NCBI RefSeq assembly: GCF_001570405.1
Contig: NZ_BBYM01000019.1
Coordinates: forward strand, 188,323-252,322
Reading direction: 5' to 3'
DNA length: 64,000 nt
Source: Microtetraspora niveoalba
GTDB lineage: Bacteria; Actinomycetota; Actinomycetes; Streptosporangiales; Streptosporangiaceae
Made by a program: the position numbers and the translations under genes. Positions 34,336 to 43,231 of this stretch are shown here, one piece after another. The notes below the pieces were generated by a model. The model saw only the letters and a program-made list of their open reading frames with translations. It made no database searches and had not been told where the DNA came from. Positions within the stretch are counted from its first letter, which is position 1. Every line of letters starts with the position of its first letter.

Positions 34336-34353
34336 CGTTCCGCATACGGAACG
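34336..34353. promoter_or_regulatory. Operator 2: 18-bp near-perfect palindrome
   Basis: CGTTCCGCATACGGAACG has the same half-sites as operator 1 with one asymmetric central pair. The two centres are 33 bp apart, about three helical turns, and the site lies 28 bp before the regulator's ATG. This arrangement suits cooperative binding by the divergent XRE regulator, controlling both itself and benE. Confidence 0.78.
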
Positions 34354-34380
34354 GCCCCCGGCGGCCTCGATACTGGGCTC

Positions 34381-34968
34381 ATGAGGGAGAACTCCGCGGC
34401 CTTCGCCGCCGAGGTCGGCCGGCGCGTCCGGCGGTTGCGGGCCGAACGCGGCCTTTCACTGTCGGAACTGGCGCTGCGGGCCGGGGTCGGCAAGGCCACG
34501 CTGTCCGGGCTGGAGGCCGGCACCCGCAACCCGACGGTCGAGACCCTCTACGCGATCACCGCCCAGCTCGACGTCCCGCTCGCCGCCGTCCTCACCGACC
34601 AGAGCACGCCGTCGTCCGGGCCCGCGCGCGGGGCGGTCCTCCCGGAGGTCCTCCACGGGGACGCGGTCTCGGCCGCGCTGCTGGAGACCTTCGTGGACGG
34701 CCGTGTCACGACCGAGCTCTACCGGCTGCGGATCAGGCCGGGCCGGGTGCAGATCTCCCCCGCCCACCCGCTGGGCGCCGTCGAGTTCCTCACCGTCTTC
34801 GCCGGGACCGCCCGGGTGGGCCCGCTCGATCGCCCCATCGTCATCCCGTCCGGAGGCCACGCGAGCTGGGTGTCCGACGTGCCCCACATGTACGCCGCGG
34901 AGACCGGCGAGGACGTGCACGCCTCCCTCGTCATCCGCCACACCGCGCCCGCGCCCCGCGATTCGTGA
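34381..34968 (+). CDS. XRE family transcriptional regulator with C-terminal cupin domain
   Basis: A 195-residue regulator. An N-terminal XRE helix-turn-helix (about 10-65, LRAERGLSLSELALRAGVGKATLSGLEAGTRNP) is followed by a cupin sensor domain (about 110-190, PAHPLGAVEFLTVFAGTARVG). Such regulators bind small carboxylates or aromatics in the cupin. It is divergent from the BenE permease, and two matching palindromes lie between them. No good ribosome-binding site precedes the ATG at 34381. Confidence 0.88.
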   Translation: MRENSAAFAAEVGRRVRRLRAERGLSLSELALRAGVGKATLSGLEAGTRNPTVETLYAITAQLDVPLAAVLTDQSTPSSGPARGAVLPEVLHGDAVSAALLETFVDGRVTTELYRLRIRPGRVQISPAHPLGAVEFLTVFAGTARVGPLDRPIVIPSGGHASWVSDVPHMYAAETGEDVHASLVIRHTAPAPRDS

Positions 34969-35113
34969 GCATCCGGCCTCCGGAACGCGAAGGGCGCCCA
35001 CACCGCCCGCCCCGCGAGCCGTCGCGCCCCAAGCCGTTCGCGGGGCACCGCAGGAACGCCGACCTTGAGAGCCTCCGCACCCGTCCCAGCCCTTCCGAAG
35101 CCGGAGAACGCCG

Positions 35114-35159
35114 AAGGGGCGTCCGTTCCGGTCGGATGGGACCGGGGCGGACGCCCCTT
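35114..35159. terminator. 12-bp stem-loop between convergent genes
   Basis: AAGGGGCGTCCG (35114-35125) pairs with CGGACGCCCCTT (35148-35159); the loop contains a second inner stem (CCGGTC/GACCGG). It sits between the XRE regulator gene and the convergent 760-residue protein gene and is followed by one or more Ts on either strand. Confidence 0.7.
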
Positions 35160-35173
35160 TCAGGAGCGGAAGC

Positions 35174-37456
35174 TCAGAGGCCGTACTCCTTGGAGATGCG
35201 CTCGTGCCGCTCCACCTCGACCCCGACCTCGCGGGCGAGGTCGAGCCAGGCGAGCGGGTGCACCCACTGCTCGGTCGCGTCGTCGAGCACCGCGTCCAGC
35301 TCGGCCGCGCTGACCGTGGGCGGCGTCGCGATCCAGCCGAAGACACCGGGCAGCCGCTCGCCGGTCGCGGGGTGCGTCACCTGGTAGTTCTCGTCGCTGT
35401 AGACCCACATGGGCCAGCCGCGCTCGGCGAGCAGCTCGTTGAACTCGGTCCACTCGTCCTCGGAGGGGGCCGCGCCGTCGAAGAACCAGCTCGTGTACCC
35501 GCCGGGACGCAGCATCGACACGCCCGCGAAGGGGATGACGAAGCTCTCGCGCTCCTGCGGGTCCTCCGGCACCGGCTCCAGCGGACGCGGGTCGATCACG
35601 ATCACGTCGCCCGCGTTGTACTCCATGCCGCGCGGCTGCGGGATCGCCAGGCGCGCCGTCGCCGGACCGGTCCGTACGGCGAGCACCTCGCGCTGGCTGC
35701 CGTCGGGCGCGGGCAGGATGGCGCGGACGAGGTGCCACTCCTCCTCGATCGGCCCTTCCTCGGACTGGATCGGCATGCCCAGCTTGGCGGCGGCGGTGCG
35801 GACGGCGGGCCAGTTCTCGGCGGCCGTGGCCAGGACGATGATCCGCCAGATGTCCTCCTCCTCCGCGTCACCGGAGTCGAGGAGCGGCAGCATGATCTCG
35901 GCGCCCTTGGCGTTGTCGCCGAGCTGCTGCACGGCGCCCGACCAGAGGCGGCGGCCCTCGACCGCCGCCCCGGCGGCGACGGCCTTCTCCGCCTCGGCCG
36001 CGGTCTCCTCCCAGCGCTCGCGGGCGCGGTGCAGCCGGGCGAGGGCGAGGTGGGAGTGCCGCTCGGGCAGGCGGGCGGCGAGTTGCTCGACCCGCTCGTC
36101 CTGGTTCGCCTCGATCAGCAGGCCGGTCAGGTACGCGATGTCCTCGTCCCCGGCGGTGGCGGGGTCGCCGTCCTCGACGATCAGCTTCCAGTAGATGTCC
36201 GCCCCCGTCTGGGCGTATCCCAGGAAGCCGAGCGTGGTGGCGTGCCGGCGGGTGGCCTCCAGGTCGCGGCCGGACAGCGGCCAGAGCCAGCCCACCCACC
36301 GCTCCGGGTCGGCGGTGCGGCCGTCGGCGGCGTCGAAGTAGCCGACCAGCTCGTCCTGCGGCCCGGGGGCCGGGAGGAGGGGGGCCGCGTCGACGGCGGC
36401 GCGCAGCGCGGCGATCCGCTCGGGGAGACCCTCCGTGCTCCTGAGGTCGGCCAGCGCCGCCTCGGCCACATCGGCGAGCAGGCGGGCCTGCCACAGGCCC
36501 TGGCGGGCGACGGCCAGGTCACCGGCGGCCAGCGCCAGCTCGACCCGGGCCCGGTGCCCGCCCATCGTCTCGAAGTACGCGAGCCACTGGCGCAGCACCC
36601 GTCCGAGCTGCCAGCTGTTGGAGATGGAGCCGCCGCGGGCCAGCTTGGCGACGGTCCGCGCCCACTCCACCCACTCGCGGGGGTGCTCGCCGACCACGTC
36701 GAGGTCGGGCAGCGCCTCGACGGCCTCGTCCATGCGGCCCAGTTCGAGCAGGATGACGGTGCGCAGCAGCGCCTCGCGCCGTGCCTTGGCGACGGGGTCG
36801 TCCGGCTTGAAACCGGTCGCCGCGTCGAGCGCGGTCAGGGCGGCCTCGGCGCGCCCGTCGGCGAGCAGCGCGCGGGCGGAGACCGCGCCGAGCTCCCAGC
36901 TCGCCTCACGGCCGGCGGCCCGCAGCCGTTCGACCGCGGCCTCGGCGTAGGCGACCGCCTCTCCGGCCTTGCCCGCGTCGAGCAGCGCGGCGACGTACTG
37001 GGTGGTGAGCCCGGGGAAGGCGAGCGAGTCCGGCTCGACGCCGTCGAGGGCGGAGCCGATGGAGGCCAGCCGCTCGTCGGCGTACCCGGGGCCGTCCGTG
37101 TTCGCCTGGGCGATCGCCAGGGCCTCGGCCGCGGCGGACGCGGCGGGGCAGTCCCGCACGTCGTCACGCTGGGCGAACTCGACGAGCTGCCGCGCGTCGT
37201 CGAGCGCGACCGCGCCGTTGGCCCGGTCGCCCACACGCCCGATCATGTGCCAGTAGCGGGCGAAGAGCTCAAGCCACGGCCGGCCGAGCACCTCCGCCTG
37301 CTGGGCGATGGCCGGGGCGACGACGTCGAGCTGCCCGTACCGCCCTTCGAGGGCCTGCGCGGGGACGTCACCCAGCGCCACGGCCAGACCGGCGTTGCCG
37401 GCTTCGTGCAGTTCCCGCTGGGTGCCGCCGACCCAGGCCCAGATGTCCACGTCCAT
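35174..37456 (-). CDS. Large uncharacterised helical-repeat (TPR-like) protein
   Basis: A 760-residue soluble protein with no signal or membrane segment and no family recognised. Residues about 60-540 are alanine-rich helices in pairs (YVAALLDAGKAGEAVAYAEAAVERL, ARALLADGRAEAALTALDAA), a TPR-like solenoid. Residues about 560-760 form a mixed domain with many aromatic and acidic residues (GGYTSWFFDGAAPSEDEW, RGWPMWVYSDENYQV, PGVFGWIATPPTVS). The solenoid suggests a protein-interaction scaffold. It is transcribed toward the terminator at 35114, with dapF 82 bp upstream. Confidence 0.7.
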   Translation of the reverse strand: MDVDIWAWVGGTQRELHEAGNAGLAVALGDVPAQALEGRYGQLDVVAPAIAQQAEVLGRPWLELFARYWHMIGRVGDRANGAVALDDARQLVEFAQRDDVRDCPAASAAAEALAIAQANTDGPGYADERLASIGSALDGVEPDSLAFPGLTTQYVAALLDAGKAGEAVAYAEAAVERLRAAGREASWELGAVSARALLADGRAEAALTALDAATGFKPDDPVAKARREALLRTVILLELGRMDEAVEALPDLDVVGEHPREWVEWARTVAKLARGGSISNSWQLGRVLRQWLAYFETMGGHRARVELALAAGDLAVARQGLWQARLLADVAEAALADLRSTEGLPERIAALRAAVDAAPLLPAPGPQDELVGYFDAADGRTADPERWVGWLWPLSGRDLEATRRHATTLGFLGYAQTGADIYWKLIVEDGDPATAGDEDIAYLTGLLIEANQDERVEQLAARLPERHSHLALARLHRARERWEETAAEAEKAVAAGAAVEGRRLWSGAVQQLGDNAKGAEIMLPLLDSGDAEEEDIWRIIVLATAAENWPAVRTAAAKLGMPIQSEEGPIEEEWHLVRAILPAPDGSQREVLAVRTGPATARLAIPQPRGMEYNAGDVIVIDPRPLEPVPEDPQERESFVIPFAGVSMLRPGGYTSWFFDGAAPSEDEWTEFNELLAERGWPMWVYSDENYQVTHPATGERLPGVFGWIATPPTVSAAELDAVLDDATEQWVHPLAWLDLAREVGVEVERHERISKEYGL

Positions 37457-37538
37457 GAGGTGTCAGTCTGCCAGCTCACCGGGCATGCCCCAAACGCCGC
37501 GAGCCATGTGTTAACCGGGCGTTGGGGAAACCGGTCGA

Positions 37539-38357
37539 TCAGGCGTGCGGGGCCGCGGGCCAGTCCCCCGAGGCGACCAGGACGGCCGGACCGGAGAGAT
37601 GGCTGGTCTCCTCGTCGAGGGTGACGGTCACGGTGCCGCCGAGAACGCGGACCGTCCACGTGCCGGTGGTGCGCCCCGAGGCGTGCGCCGCGGCCACTGC
37701 GGTCGCGACCGCCCCGGTGCCGCAGGAGCGGGTCTCCCCCGACCCGCGCTCGTGCACCCGCATCGAGACGGTGTGGTCGTCCACCCGGTTGATCAGCTCG
37801 ATGTTGACCCCGTCGGGATAGACCTCGCGGTCGAACCCGGGCTGCGCCGTGAGGTCGAGCCCGGCCACCGGGTCGTCGATGAGGCAGGCCAGATGCGGGT
37901 TCCCCATGTTCACGTTCAGGCCGCGGTACTCCCGGCCGTCCACGGTCGTACGGCTCTCGCCGAGCACGCGGGGCCTGCCCATGTCCACGGTGACGTCGCC
38001 CTCGGCGGCCAGCCGTACCCGCTTGACGCCGGCCCGGGTGGCGACGCCGAACTCGCCGGGCGCGGCCAGCCCGGACGCGACGAGATAGCGGGCGAAGACC
38101 CGGACGCCGTTGCCGCACATCTCGGCCAGGCTGCCGTCGGCGTTGCGGTAGTCCATGAACCACTCGGCGAGGCCCGCCTGGTCGGCCACCTCGGGGCACA
38201 GCTTGGTGCGTACGACGCGCAGAACGCCGTCGCCGCCGATGCCCGCGCGCCGGTCGCACAGCGCGGCGACGGTCTCAGGTGTGAGATCGAGCCCCGCGTC
38301 CGGATCCGGGAGGATGACGAAGTCGTTCTCGGTGCCGTGTCCCTTGACGAACCGCAT
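37539..38357 (-). CDS. dapF: Diaminopimelate epimerase
   Basis: A 272-residue enzyme of standard length. The two catalytic cysteines lie in AEMCGNGVR (about 79-87) and SGETRSCGTGAVA (about 206-218); MGNPHLACLID and GRPRVLGESR are also family motifs. It interconverts LL- and meso-diaminopimelate for lysine and peptidoglycan synthesis. It lies downstream of miaA on the same strand, as in many actinomycetes. Confidence 0.95.
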   Translation of the reverse strand: MRFVKGHGTENDFVILPDPDAGLDLTPETVAALCDRRAGIGGDGVLRVVRTKLCPEVADQAGLAEWFMDYRNADGSLAEMCGNGVRVFARYLVASGLAAPGEFGVATRAGVKRVRLAAEGDVTVDMGRPRVLGESRTTVDGREYRGLNVNMGNPHLACLIDDPVAGLDLTAQPGFDREVYPDGVNIELINRVDDHTVSMRVHERGSGETRSCGTGAVATAVAAAHASGRTTGTWTVRVLGGTVTVTLDEETSHLSGPAVLVASGDWPAAPHA

Positions 38358-38499
38358 GGAAGCGAATTTTAGTCGCCGCCCCCACCCCGGACTCCGGCGC
38401 CTGTGGAAACCCCGCCCCGTCGGCGAGCGCGGGCCGCCCGGACCAGGCGAAGCGCCGCTTCCCCGGTTCGACCGGTGGCTCCCCGGGCCGGGGAGCGCG

Positions 38500-39405
38500 T
38501 CACGGCCTGATCAGGGCGAGCGCCCGGTCGGCCAGGTCGGGGGCGTCGAACGGCAGCCACACGACCCGGGGGTCACGGCGGAACCACGACTCCTGCCGGC
38601 GGGCGAACCGGCGGGTCGCCCGGACCGTCTCGTCCCTGGCCTGCTCCTCGGTCCACTCCCCGCCGAGGAAGCGCAGCACCTGCGCGTAGCCGAGCGCGCG
38701 GCTCGCCGTCCGCCCCTCCGCCAGGCCGTGCTCCGCGAGCCGGCGCACCTCGTCGACGAGGCCCGCGCTCCACATGCGGTCCACCCGCAGGGCGATCCGC
38801 TCGTCGAGGATCGGCCGCGGCACCTCGACGCCGATCTGCACGCTGTCGTAGACCGAGTCGTACGAGGGCATGGTGGCCGAGAACGGCCGCCCGGACAGCT
38901 CGATCACCTCCAGCGCGCGCACGATCCGGCGGCCGTTGCTCGGCAGGATCTGGGCCGCCGCGACCGGGTCCTCCCTCGTGAGCCTCGCGTGGAGCGGGGC
39001 CGGTCCCGTCTCCGCCAGCTCCTTCTCCAGCCGCTCCCGGATCGCGGGGTCGGTCCCCGGGAACTCCAGATCGTCGAGAGCGGCGCGGACATAGAGCCCG
39101 GAGCCTCCGGCGAGGATCGACACCCGGTCCGCCGACCTGAGCCGGTCGATCAACGGCCGGACCAGCCCCTGGTACTCCGCGACGCTCGCGGTGCGGGTCA
39201 CCGGCCAGATGTCCAGCAGGTGGTGGGGAACGCCCTTCCGCTCCGACACGGTCAGTTTCGCCGTCCCGATGTCCATGCCTCGGTAAAGCTGCATGGAGTC
39301 GGTGTTGATCACTTCGCCGCCCAGCCGCAGCGCCAGATCCACGGCCAGGTCGGATTTTCCGGCCGCCGTGGCACCCACGACGGCGATTACAGGTAGTCGC
39401 CCCAC
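38500..39405 (-). CDS. miaA: tRNA dimethylallyltransferase
   Basis: A 301-residue enzyme with P-loop GATAAGKSD, the DSMQLYRGMDIGTAK motif, the GGSGLYVRAAL motif and the C-terminal RRFARRQESWFRRD. It adds a dimethylallyl group to A37 of tRNAs, the substrate for MiaB at 44444. The start is taken as GTG at 39405, which gives the usual length and start (VGRLPVIAVVG); the only site-like GGAG lies well upstream, so a longer N-terminus is possible. Confidence 0.93.
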   Translation of the reverse strand: MGRLPVIAVVGATAAGKSDLAVDLALRLGGEVINTDSMQLYRGMDIGTAKLTVSERKGVPHHLLDIWPVTRTASVAEYQGLVRPLIDRLRSADRVSILAGGSGLYVRAALDDLEFPGTDPAIRERLEKELAETGPAPLHARLTREDPVAAAQILPSNGRRIVRALEVIELSGRPFSATMPSYDSVYDSVQIGVEVPRPILDERIALRVDRMWSAGLVDEVRRLAEHGLAEGRTASRALGYAQVLRFLGGEWTEEQARDETVRATRRFARRQESWFRRDPRVVWLPFDAPDLADRALALIRP

Positions 39406-39480
39406 AACGGTAAGTCTCTCAACTCCTGGGTAAGGGGGAGCCGTACGGCCCGGTCGCATCGAATCGGGGTGAATGTCACG

Positions 39481-39738
39481 ATGTCGATCATCGACAAGGT
39501 CAAGGAGATGCTCAGCAACACGGCCGAGAGGCTGCAGAGCATTCCGAAGCAGCGTCACGCGAAGACCCACAAGACCATGGGCGACGTGACGGACAGGGGA
39601 CGCGAGACGTTCGAGGGCACCGAGGGCAGGCTGGGCGAGGGCCGACTCGGCGAAGGCAGGTTCGGCGAGGAGACCGGCAGGAGGCCGGAAGGGCCGGACG
39701 ACATCACCGGCGGCACCGGCGGGGCCGGACCCCGCTGA
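39481..39738 (+). CDS. Small charged protein, MT0933-antitoxin-like N-terminus
   Basis: An 85-residue hydrophilic protein. The start MSIIDKVKEMLS resembles the opening of MT0933-like small proteins of actinobacteria; the resemblance is short and weak. The rest is charged, with a tandem GRLGEGRLGEGRFGEE run (about 52-67) and a Gly-rich tail. A GTG four codons upstream (39469) is an alternative start. It diverges from miaA and is followed by a perfect stem-loop. Function unknown. Confidence 0.55.
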   Translation: MSIIDKVKEMLSNTAERLQSIPKQRHAKTHKTMGDVTDRGRETFEGTEGRLGEGRLGEGRFGEETGRRPEGPDDITGGTGGAGPR

Positions 39739-39812
39739 CCTTCGCCCGCGCCACGCGAGCCGCTGAGGGCGGGCGTCCGGGCAGGCGGCGTCTGAGGTGG
39801 CGTCCGAGGTAC

Positions 39813-39843
39813 GGTGCCGCTCCGCGAGCCGCGGAGCGGCACC
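39813..39843. terminator. Perfect 14-bp stem-loop between convergent genes
   Basis: GGTGCCGCTCCGCG (39813-39826) and its exact complement (39830-39843) enclose a 3-base loop. It lies four bases before the ogt stop on one side and after the small-protein gene on the other. Confidence 0.72.
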
Positions 39844-39846
39844 GCC

Positions 39847-40374
39847 TCAGAGGTCCCAGTCCAGGGTGGGCTGCAGGTAGCCCTCATGGGTGAGCAGCCA
39901 GCGCTTGGACTCCACGCCCTCGCCGCCGCTGAACCCGCCCAGGCCGTTGCCCGCGACGACGCGGTGACAGGGCACGATGATCGGTATGGGGTTGCTCCCC
40001 ATGATCGATCCGATCCCGCGCGCCGGGACTCCCGTCCCGCTCCGGGCGGCCAGGTCGCCATATGTCACGACCTGTCCCCACGGGACCGTGGCGAAGAGGG
40101 TGCCCAGCACCCGGCGCTGCGTCGAGGACGTGAGCCGCCAGTCCAGCGCCACGCCGAACTCGCGCAGCTCGCCGGCGAAGTACGCCGCGAGTTCTTCGCG
40201 GGCGGGCGCCGTACGGGCCGGGTCGTCGACGGCGGCCATGCGCAGTCGCTCGCCGATGCGGGCGCGCGCGGCGGGGCTGTCCTGGAACACCGTGGCGGCG
40301 ACGCCGTCCTCCGTCACGGCCGCGAGGACGTCGCCGACTTTCGTCGGAACGCTGGCGAAGGCGACTGTCTCCAT
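39847..40374 (-). CDS. ogt: Methylated-DNA--[protein]-cysteine S-methyltransferase
   Basis: A 175-residue suicide DNA-repair protein with the active-site motif PCHRVV (C136), the helix-turn-helix region VPWGQVVTYGDLAARSG and the arginine-finger region. It removes methyl groups from O6-methylguanine. The ATG at 40374 is preferred (GGAG upstream) over the ATG three codons earlier at 40383, which has its purines too close. Confidence 0.92.
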   Translation of the reverse strand: METVAFASVPTKVGDVLAAVTEDGVAATVFQDSPAARARIGERLRMAAVDDPARTAPAREELAAYFAGELREFGVALDWRLTSSTQRRVLGTLFATVPWGQVVTYGDLAARSGTGVPARGIGSIMGSNPIPIIVPCHRVVAGNGLGGFSGGEGVESKRWLLTHEGYLQPTLDWDL

Positions 40375-40516
40375 GTGCTCCATTCTTCCGGTCCGTGCCG
40401 GTTCCCGGGACCTTTCGCTTCCGGTGAAGAGTCCGGCCCGTGCCTCCCGGCGTTCGGCGTCCACAGGAAAACCGCCGTCGCGGGGAGGGGTCGGCGCGCC
40501 GCGATAGTTTTCAGAC

Positions 40517-41440
40517 GTGCTTCGCGAACTCGTCGTCCTCGGGACCGCCAGCGCCGTGCCGACCCGGCAGCGCAACCACAACGGCTATCTCCTGCGCTGG
40601 GACGGCGAGGGATTCCTGTTCGATCCCGGCGAGGGCACGCAGCGGCAGATGGTGCACGCCGGGGTGAGCGCGCACGACATCACCTGGATCTGCGTCACGC
40701 ACTTCCACGGCGACCACTGCCTCGGGGTCCCCGGCGTCGTCCAGCGGATCGCCAGAGACCGCGTCACCCACACGGTCCAGGCGGCGTACCCGGCCGCCGG
40801 CGAGACGTACTGGGAGCGGCTGCGCCACGCCTCCGCCTTCGCCGACACCACGGTCGTCAAGGCGCGTCCCGTTTCCGGCGAGGTCACGCACCTTCCGGCG
40901 GGCCCGGTCACGCTCACCGCGCGTCCGCTCTCCCATCCCGTCGTGTCGTACGGCTACCGCGTCGACGAGCCCGCCGGGCGGCGGATGTTGCCCGCCGAGC
41001 TGGCCGGGCGCGGAGTGACCGGCCCCCTGATCGGCGAGTTGCAGCGGAACGGCACGGTGACCGCCCCCGACGGCTCCACCGTCCATCTCGCCGACTGCAG
41101 CGTGCCGCGCCCCGGCCAGAGCGCGGCCTTCGTGATGGACACCCGGCTCTGCGACGGCGTGTTCGCGCTCGCCGAGGGGGTCGATCTGCTCGTCATCGAG
41201 TCCACGTTCCTGTCCGCCGAGTCGGCCCTGGCCTCCGAGTACGGGCATCTCACCGCGGCCCAGGCGGGGAAGGCGGCGGCCGAGTGCGGAGTGCGGCGCC
41301 TCGTCCTGACCCACTTCTCGGAGAGGTATTCGGCGGACGACGAGCAGCGCTTCCTCGACGAGGCGGGTGAATCGTTCACCGGGGAGATCGTCCTCGCCCG
41401 TGACCTGATGCGGGTTCCCGTGCCGAAACGGCAGAGCTGA
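40517..41440 (+). CDS. rnz: Ribonuclease Z-like metallo-beta-lactamase fold protein
   Basis: A 307-residue MBL-fold protein of RNase Z length: [15 protein letters not shown] start, [10 protein letters not shown], metal motif THFHGDHC (61-68), then HP, the ADCSV-containing aspartate region and [14 protein letters not shown]. Typical members process tRNA 3' ends. The start GTG at 40517 follows a TAGTTT element (40505-40510) by six bases, so the transcript may be leaderless. It is divergent from ogt. Confidence 0.85.
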   Translation: MLRELVVLGTASAVPTRQRNHNGYLLRWDGEGFLFDPGEGTQRQMVHAGVSAHDITWICVTHFHGDHCLGVPGVVQRIARDRVTHTVQAAYPAAGETYWERLRHASAFADTTVVKARPVSGEVTHLPAGPVTLTARPLSHPVVSYGYRVDEPAGRRMLPAELAGRGVTGPLIGELQRNGTVTAPDGSTVHLADCSVPRPGQSAAFVMDTRLCDGVFALAEGVDLLVIESTFLSAESALASEYGHLTAAQAGKAAAECGVRRLVLTHFSERYSADDEQRFLDEAGESFTGEIVLARDLMRVPVPKRQS

Positions 41441-41469
41441 CCGCCTCCCGCGCGTGCCCGCCCGGCCGC

Positions 41470-42264
41470 CTAAACGGGCTCAGCCGGCGACCACCGGGCG
41501 ACGAAGTAGCCGACGCCATAGGGCGCGTCCTTGTAGAGCAGTTCGCCGCGCAGCCCGCCACCCGGGCGTGCTCCCGCGTCGTCGCCGCGTACGCCCCCGG
41601 GTGGCGGAGCCGACGGGGAGCCGAGCCGCTCCTGGGGTGCTCCGGCGCCCTGGGCGGCGGCGGCGAGCACCTGGAACGCGGCCCGCCCGGCCACCCACAG
41701 GTCCGCGGCCTCGTCCGGGTCCAGGGCGGCGAGCCGGTCCGTCCGGACGTTCCCGAGCGCCTCGGCCACCATCTCGTCGTACGGCGCCGCCGCCGGACGC
41801 AGATATCCCGGGGACTTCTCCGTCAGCCGCGCCGACCCGTCCCCCATCGCGAGGACGGCCACCCTGCCGCCCGCCCGTGAGATCCTCCCGCCGATCGCCG
41901 CGCACTCGCCGGGCGACGCGTCGAAGGCGACGGCCTCGAACCGGACGGCCGGCACGGGCTCGGGCGGCTCAGCATGGTCGAGCAGCCAGCGGCCCACCGT
42001 GAGCGACAGGGGAAGCACGGGCGCGCCCCGGCCCACGCGGACGTCCGCGCCCCACGGCCGCAGCGTCCCCGCCGCGTCGCCGGGAAAGGAGGCGCTCCGC
42101 TCCGCCCCGCCGAGCACGACGATCAGGTCCGGCTCGGACCGGACGAGGGACCGTACCGCGTCCACGCATGCCGTACGGAGTGGGTCGAGCTCGGAAGCGG
42201 CCGCTCCGGCGAGCTCGGGGACGATCAGTGGCGGATGCGGGCATACCGCGGCGGCGACGAGCAC
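41470..42264 (-). CDS. Class III extradiol dioxygenase (LigB)-like protein
   Basis: A 264-residue protein. VAAAVCPHPPLIVPEL (about 3-18) and the central VAVLAMGDGSARL with SPGYLRPAAAPYDEMVAEAL match the actinobacterial branch of the LigB fold, often found near miaA and miaB. Several metal ligands of true ring-cleaving enzymes are not obvious, so catalytic activity on catechols is uncertain. A disordered Gly/Pro insert lies near residues 205-235. The start is GTG at 42264. Confidence 0.7.
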   Translation of the reverse strand: MLVAAAVCPHPPLIVPELAGAAASELDPLRTACVDAVRSLVRSEPDLIVVLGGAERSASFPGDAAGTLRPWGADVRVGRGAPVLPLSLTVGRWLLDHAEPPEPVPAVRFEAVAFDASPGECAAIGGRISRAGGRVAVLAMGDGSARLTEKSPGYLRPAAAPYDEMVAEALGNVRTDRLAALDPDEAADLWVAGRAAFQVLAAAAQGAGAPQERLGSPSAPPPGGVRGDDAGARPGGGLRGELLYKDAPYGVGYFVARWSPAEPV

Positions 42265-42347
42265 CGCCCCAGGCTATCCGTCACGATGTCGGCCGCGGCT
42301 CTCCTCCGGAGCGCACGGGCCCGGGCATCGGTCCGCTGAAGGACGGA

Positions 42348-42929
42348 TCAGTTACCGGCCGCCGGCTCTCCGGGTTCGACGACACCGGCGCCTCCGGTGC
42401 GGTCGACCGCGTCCGGGTCGCTCCCGTCGGAGGCGGGCGGCTTGGTGGGCGACTTCCCGGTGGTCGACGTCTTCGCGTCGTTCGTGCTGGGCGCCCTGCC
42501 GCCGTTCGTGCCCGCCGTGCCCGATCCGGAGCCGCCGCCCGTCGGGGACGTGCCGCCGCCACCGCCGCCGGCCGAGTCGCCGCCCGCGTCCGTGTCATCG
42601 GAGGCGGCGGCGTCCCCGCCCGCGTCGCTCGGCGCGGAGTCGTCCGGCGCGCCCTCGTCGCCCGCCCCCGTCTCGCTGTCGGCGGTGGGGCGGCTGTCGG
42701 CGGTCTCGCCGCTTGGGACGGACCCGCTCTTTCCCTCCGGGTCGCCGGCGACCGCGTAGACGATGCCACCGCCGGCCAGGACCGTGACGAGCGCGGCCAC
42801 CGCGATGACCCTCTTGTCCGGGCCCGTCCTACGGCGGGCGCGTCCACCCGAGGCGGCGGCTCTCGGCGGAGCGGGGGTGGGCCGGGTCGGCTCCTCCTCG
42901 TTGTACGGCGGTCGATCGTGCCTGTCCAA
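42348..42929 (-). CDS. Single-span membrane protein with low-complexity extracytoplasmic tail
   Basis: A 193-residue protein. A proline-rich, charged cytoplasmic N-terminus (1-39) precedes one membrane segment (about 41-62) and a ~130-residue disordered tail rich in Gly, Ser, Asp and Thr, acidic overall. No family recognised. The start is TTG at 42929 with GGGAG nine bases upstream. It is divergent from the similar membrane protein at 43232 across an AT-rich spacer. It could be a surface-exposed or wall-spanning linker protein. Confidence 0.6.
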   Translation of the reverse strand: MDRHDRPPYNEEEPTRPTPAPPRAAASGGRARRRTGPDKRVIAVAALVTVLAGGGIVYAVAGDPEGKSGSVPSGETADSRPTADSETGAGDEGAPDDSAPSDAGGDAAASDDTDAGGDSAGGGGGGTSPTGGGSGSGTAGTNGGRAPSTNDAKTSTTGKSPTKPPASDGSDPDAVDRTGGAGVVEPGEPAAGN

Positions 42930-43231
42930 GATGACAACTCCCTGCGGCTGGTCGGGGAAACCTCCAGGCTCCCGAAGGGTCCGGCCAGCCTAGCCAGCGA
43001 AGCCACCTTTCGCACATTAATCACTCAAATAGCATCACTTCACATGTAATGATCTTAAATCGCCCAGGTCACATCCGATCGGCCCGCCCCCGACGCCTGG
43101 CGGGCCCCGCGCAAGATCGCCCGATCGAAGCGGAGATCGCGGAATCGGTGTCGTACCCGCGACGGGTGGACCACACTGGTCCCGCCTCCCCGTAACGGAA
43201 CGGCACCGGCCGATCACGAAAGAGTCATGCT
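42930..43231. other. Divergent intergenic region with AT-rich core
   Basis: No gene is seen. The segment 43011-43070 is strikingly AT-rich for this genome and contains an imperfect inverted repeat (ATCACTTCACATGTAATGAT). It probably holds the promoters and operator(s) for the two divergent single-span membrane protein genes. Confidence 0.45.

Noticed and set aside
39481-39738. A toxin-antitoxin pair
   Set aside because: No toxin gene is adjacent; similarity to MT0933 proteins covers only about ten residues.
42397-42759. Plus-strand 120-residue frame opposite the 42348 membrane protein
   Set aside because: The minus-strand frame has a charged head, membrane segment and a spaced ribosome-binding site; the plus frame is its Pro/Ser shadow.
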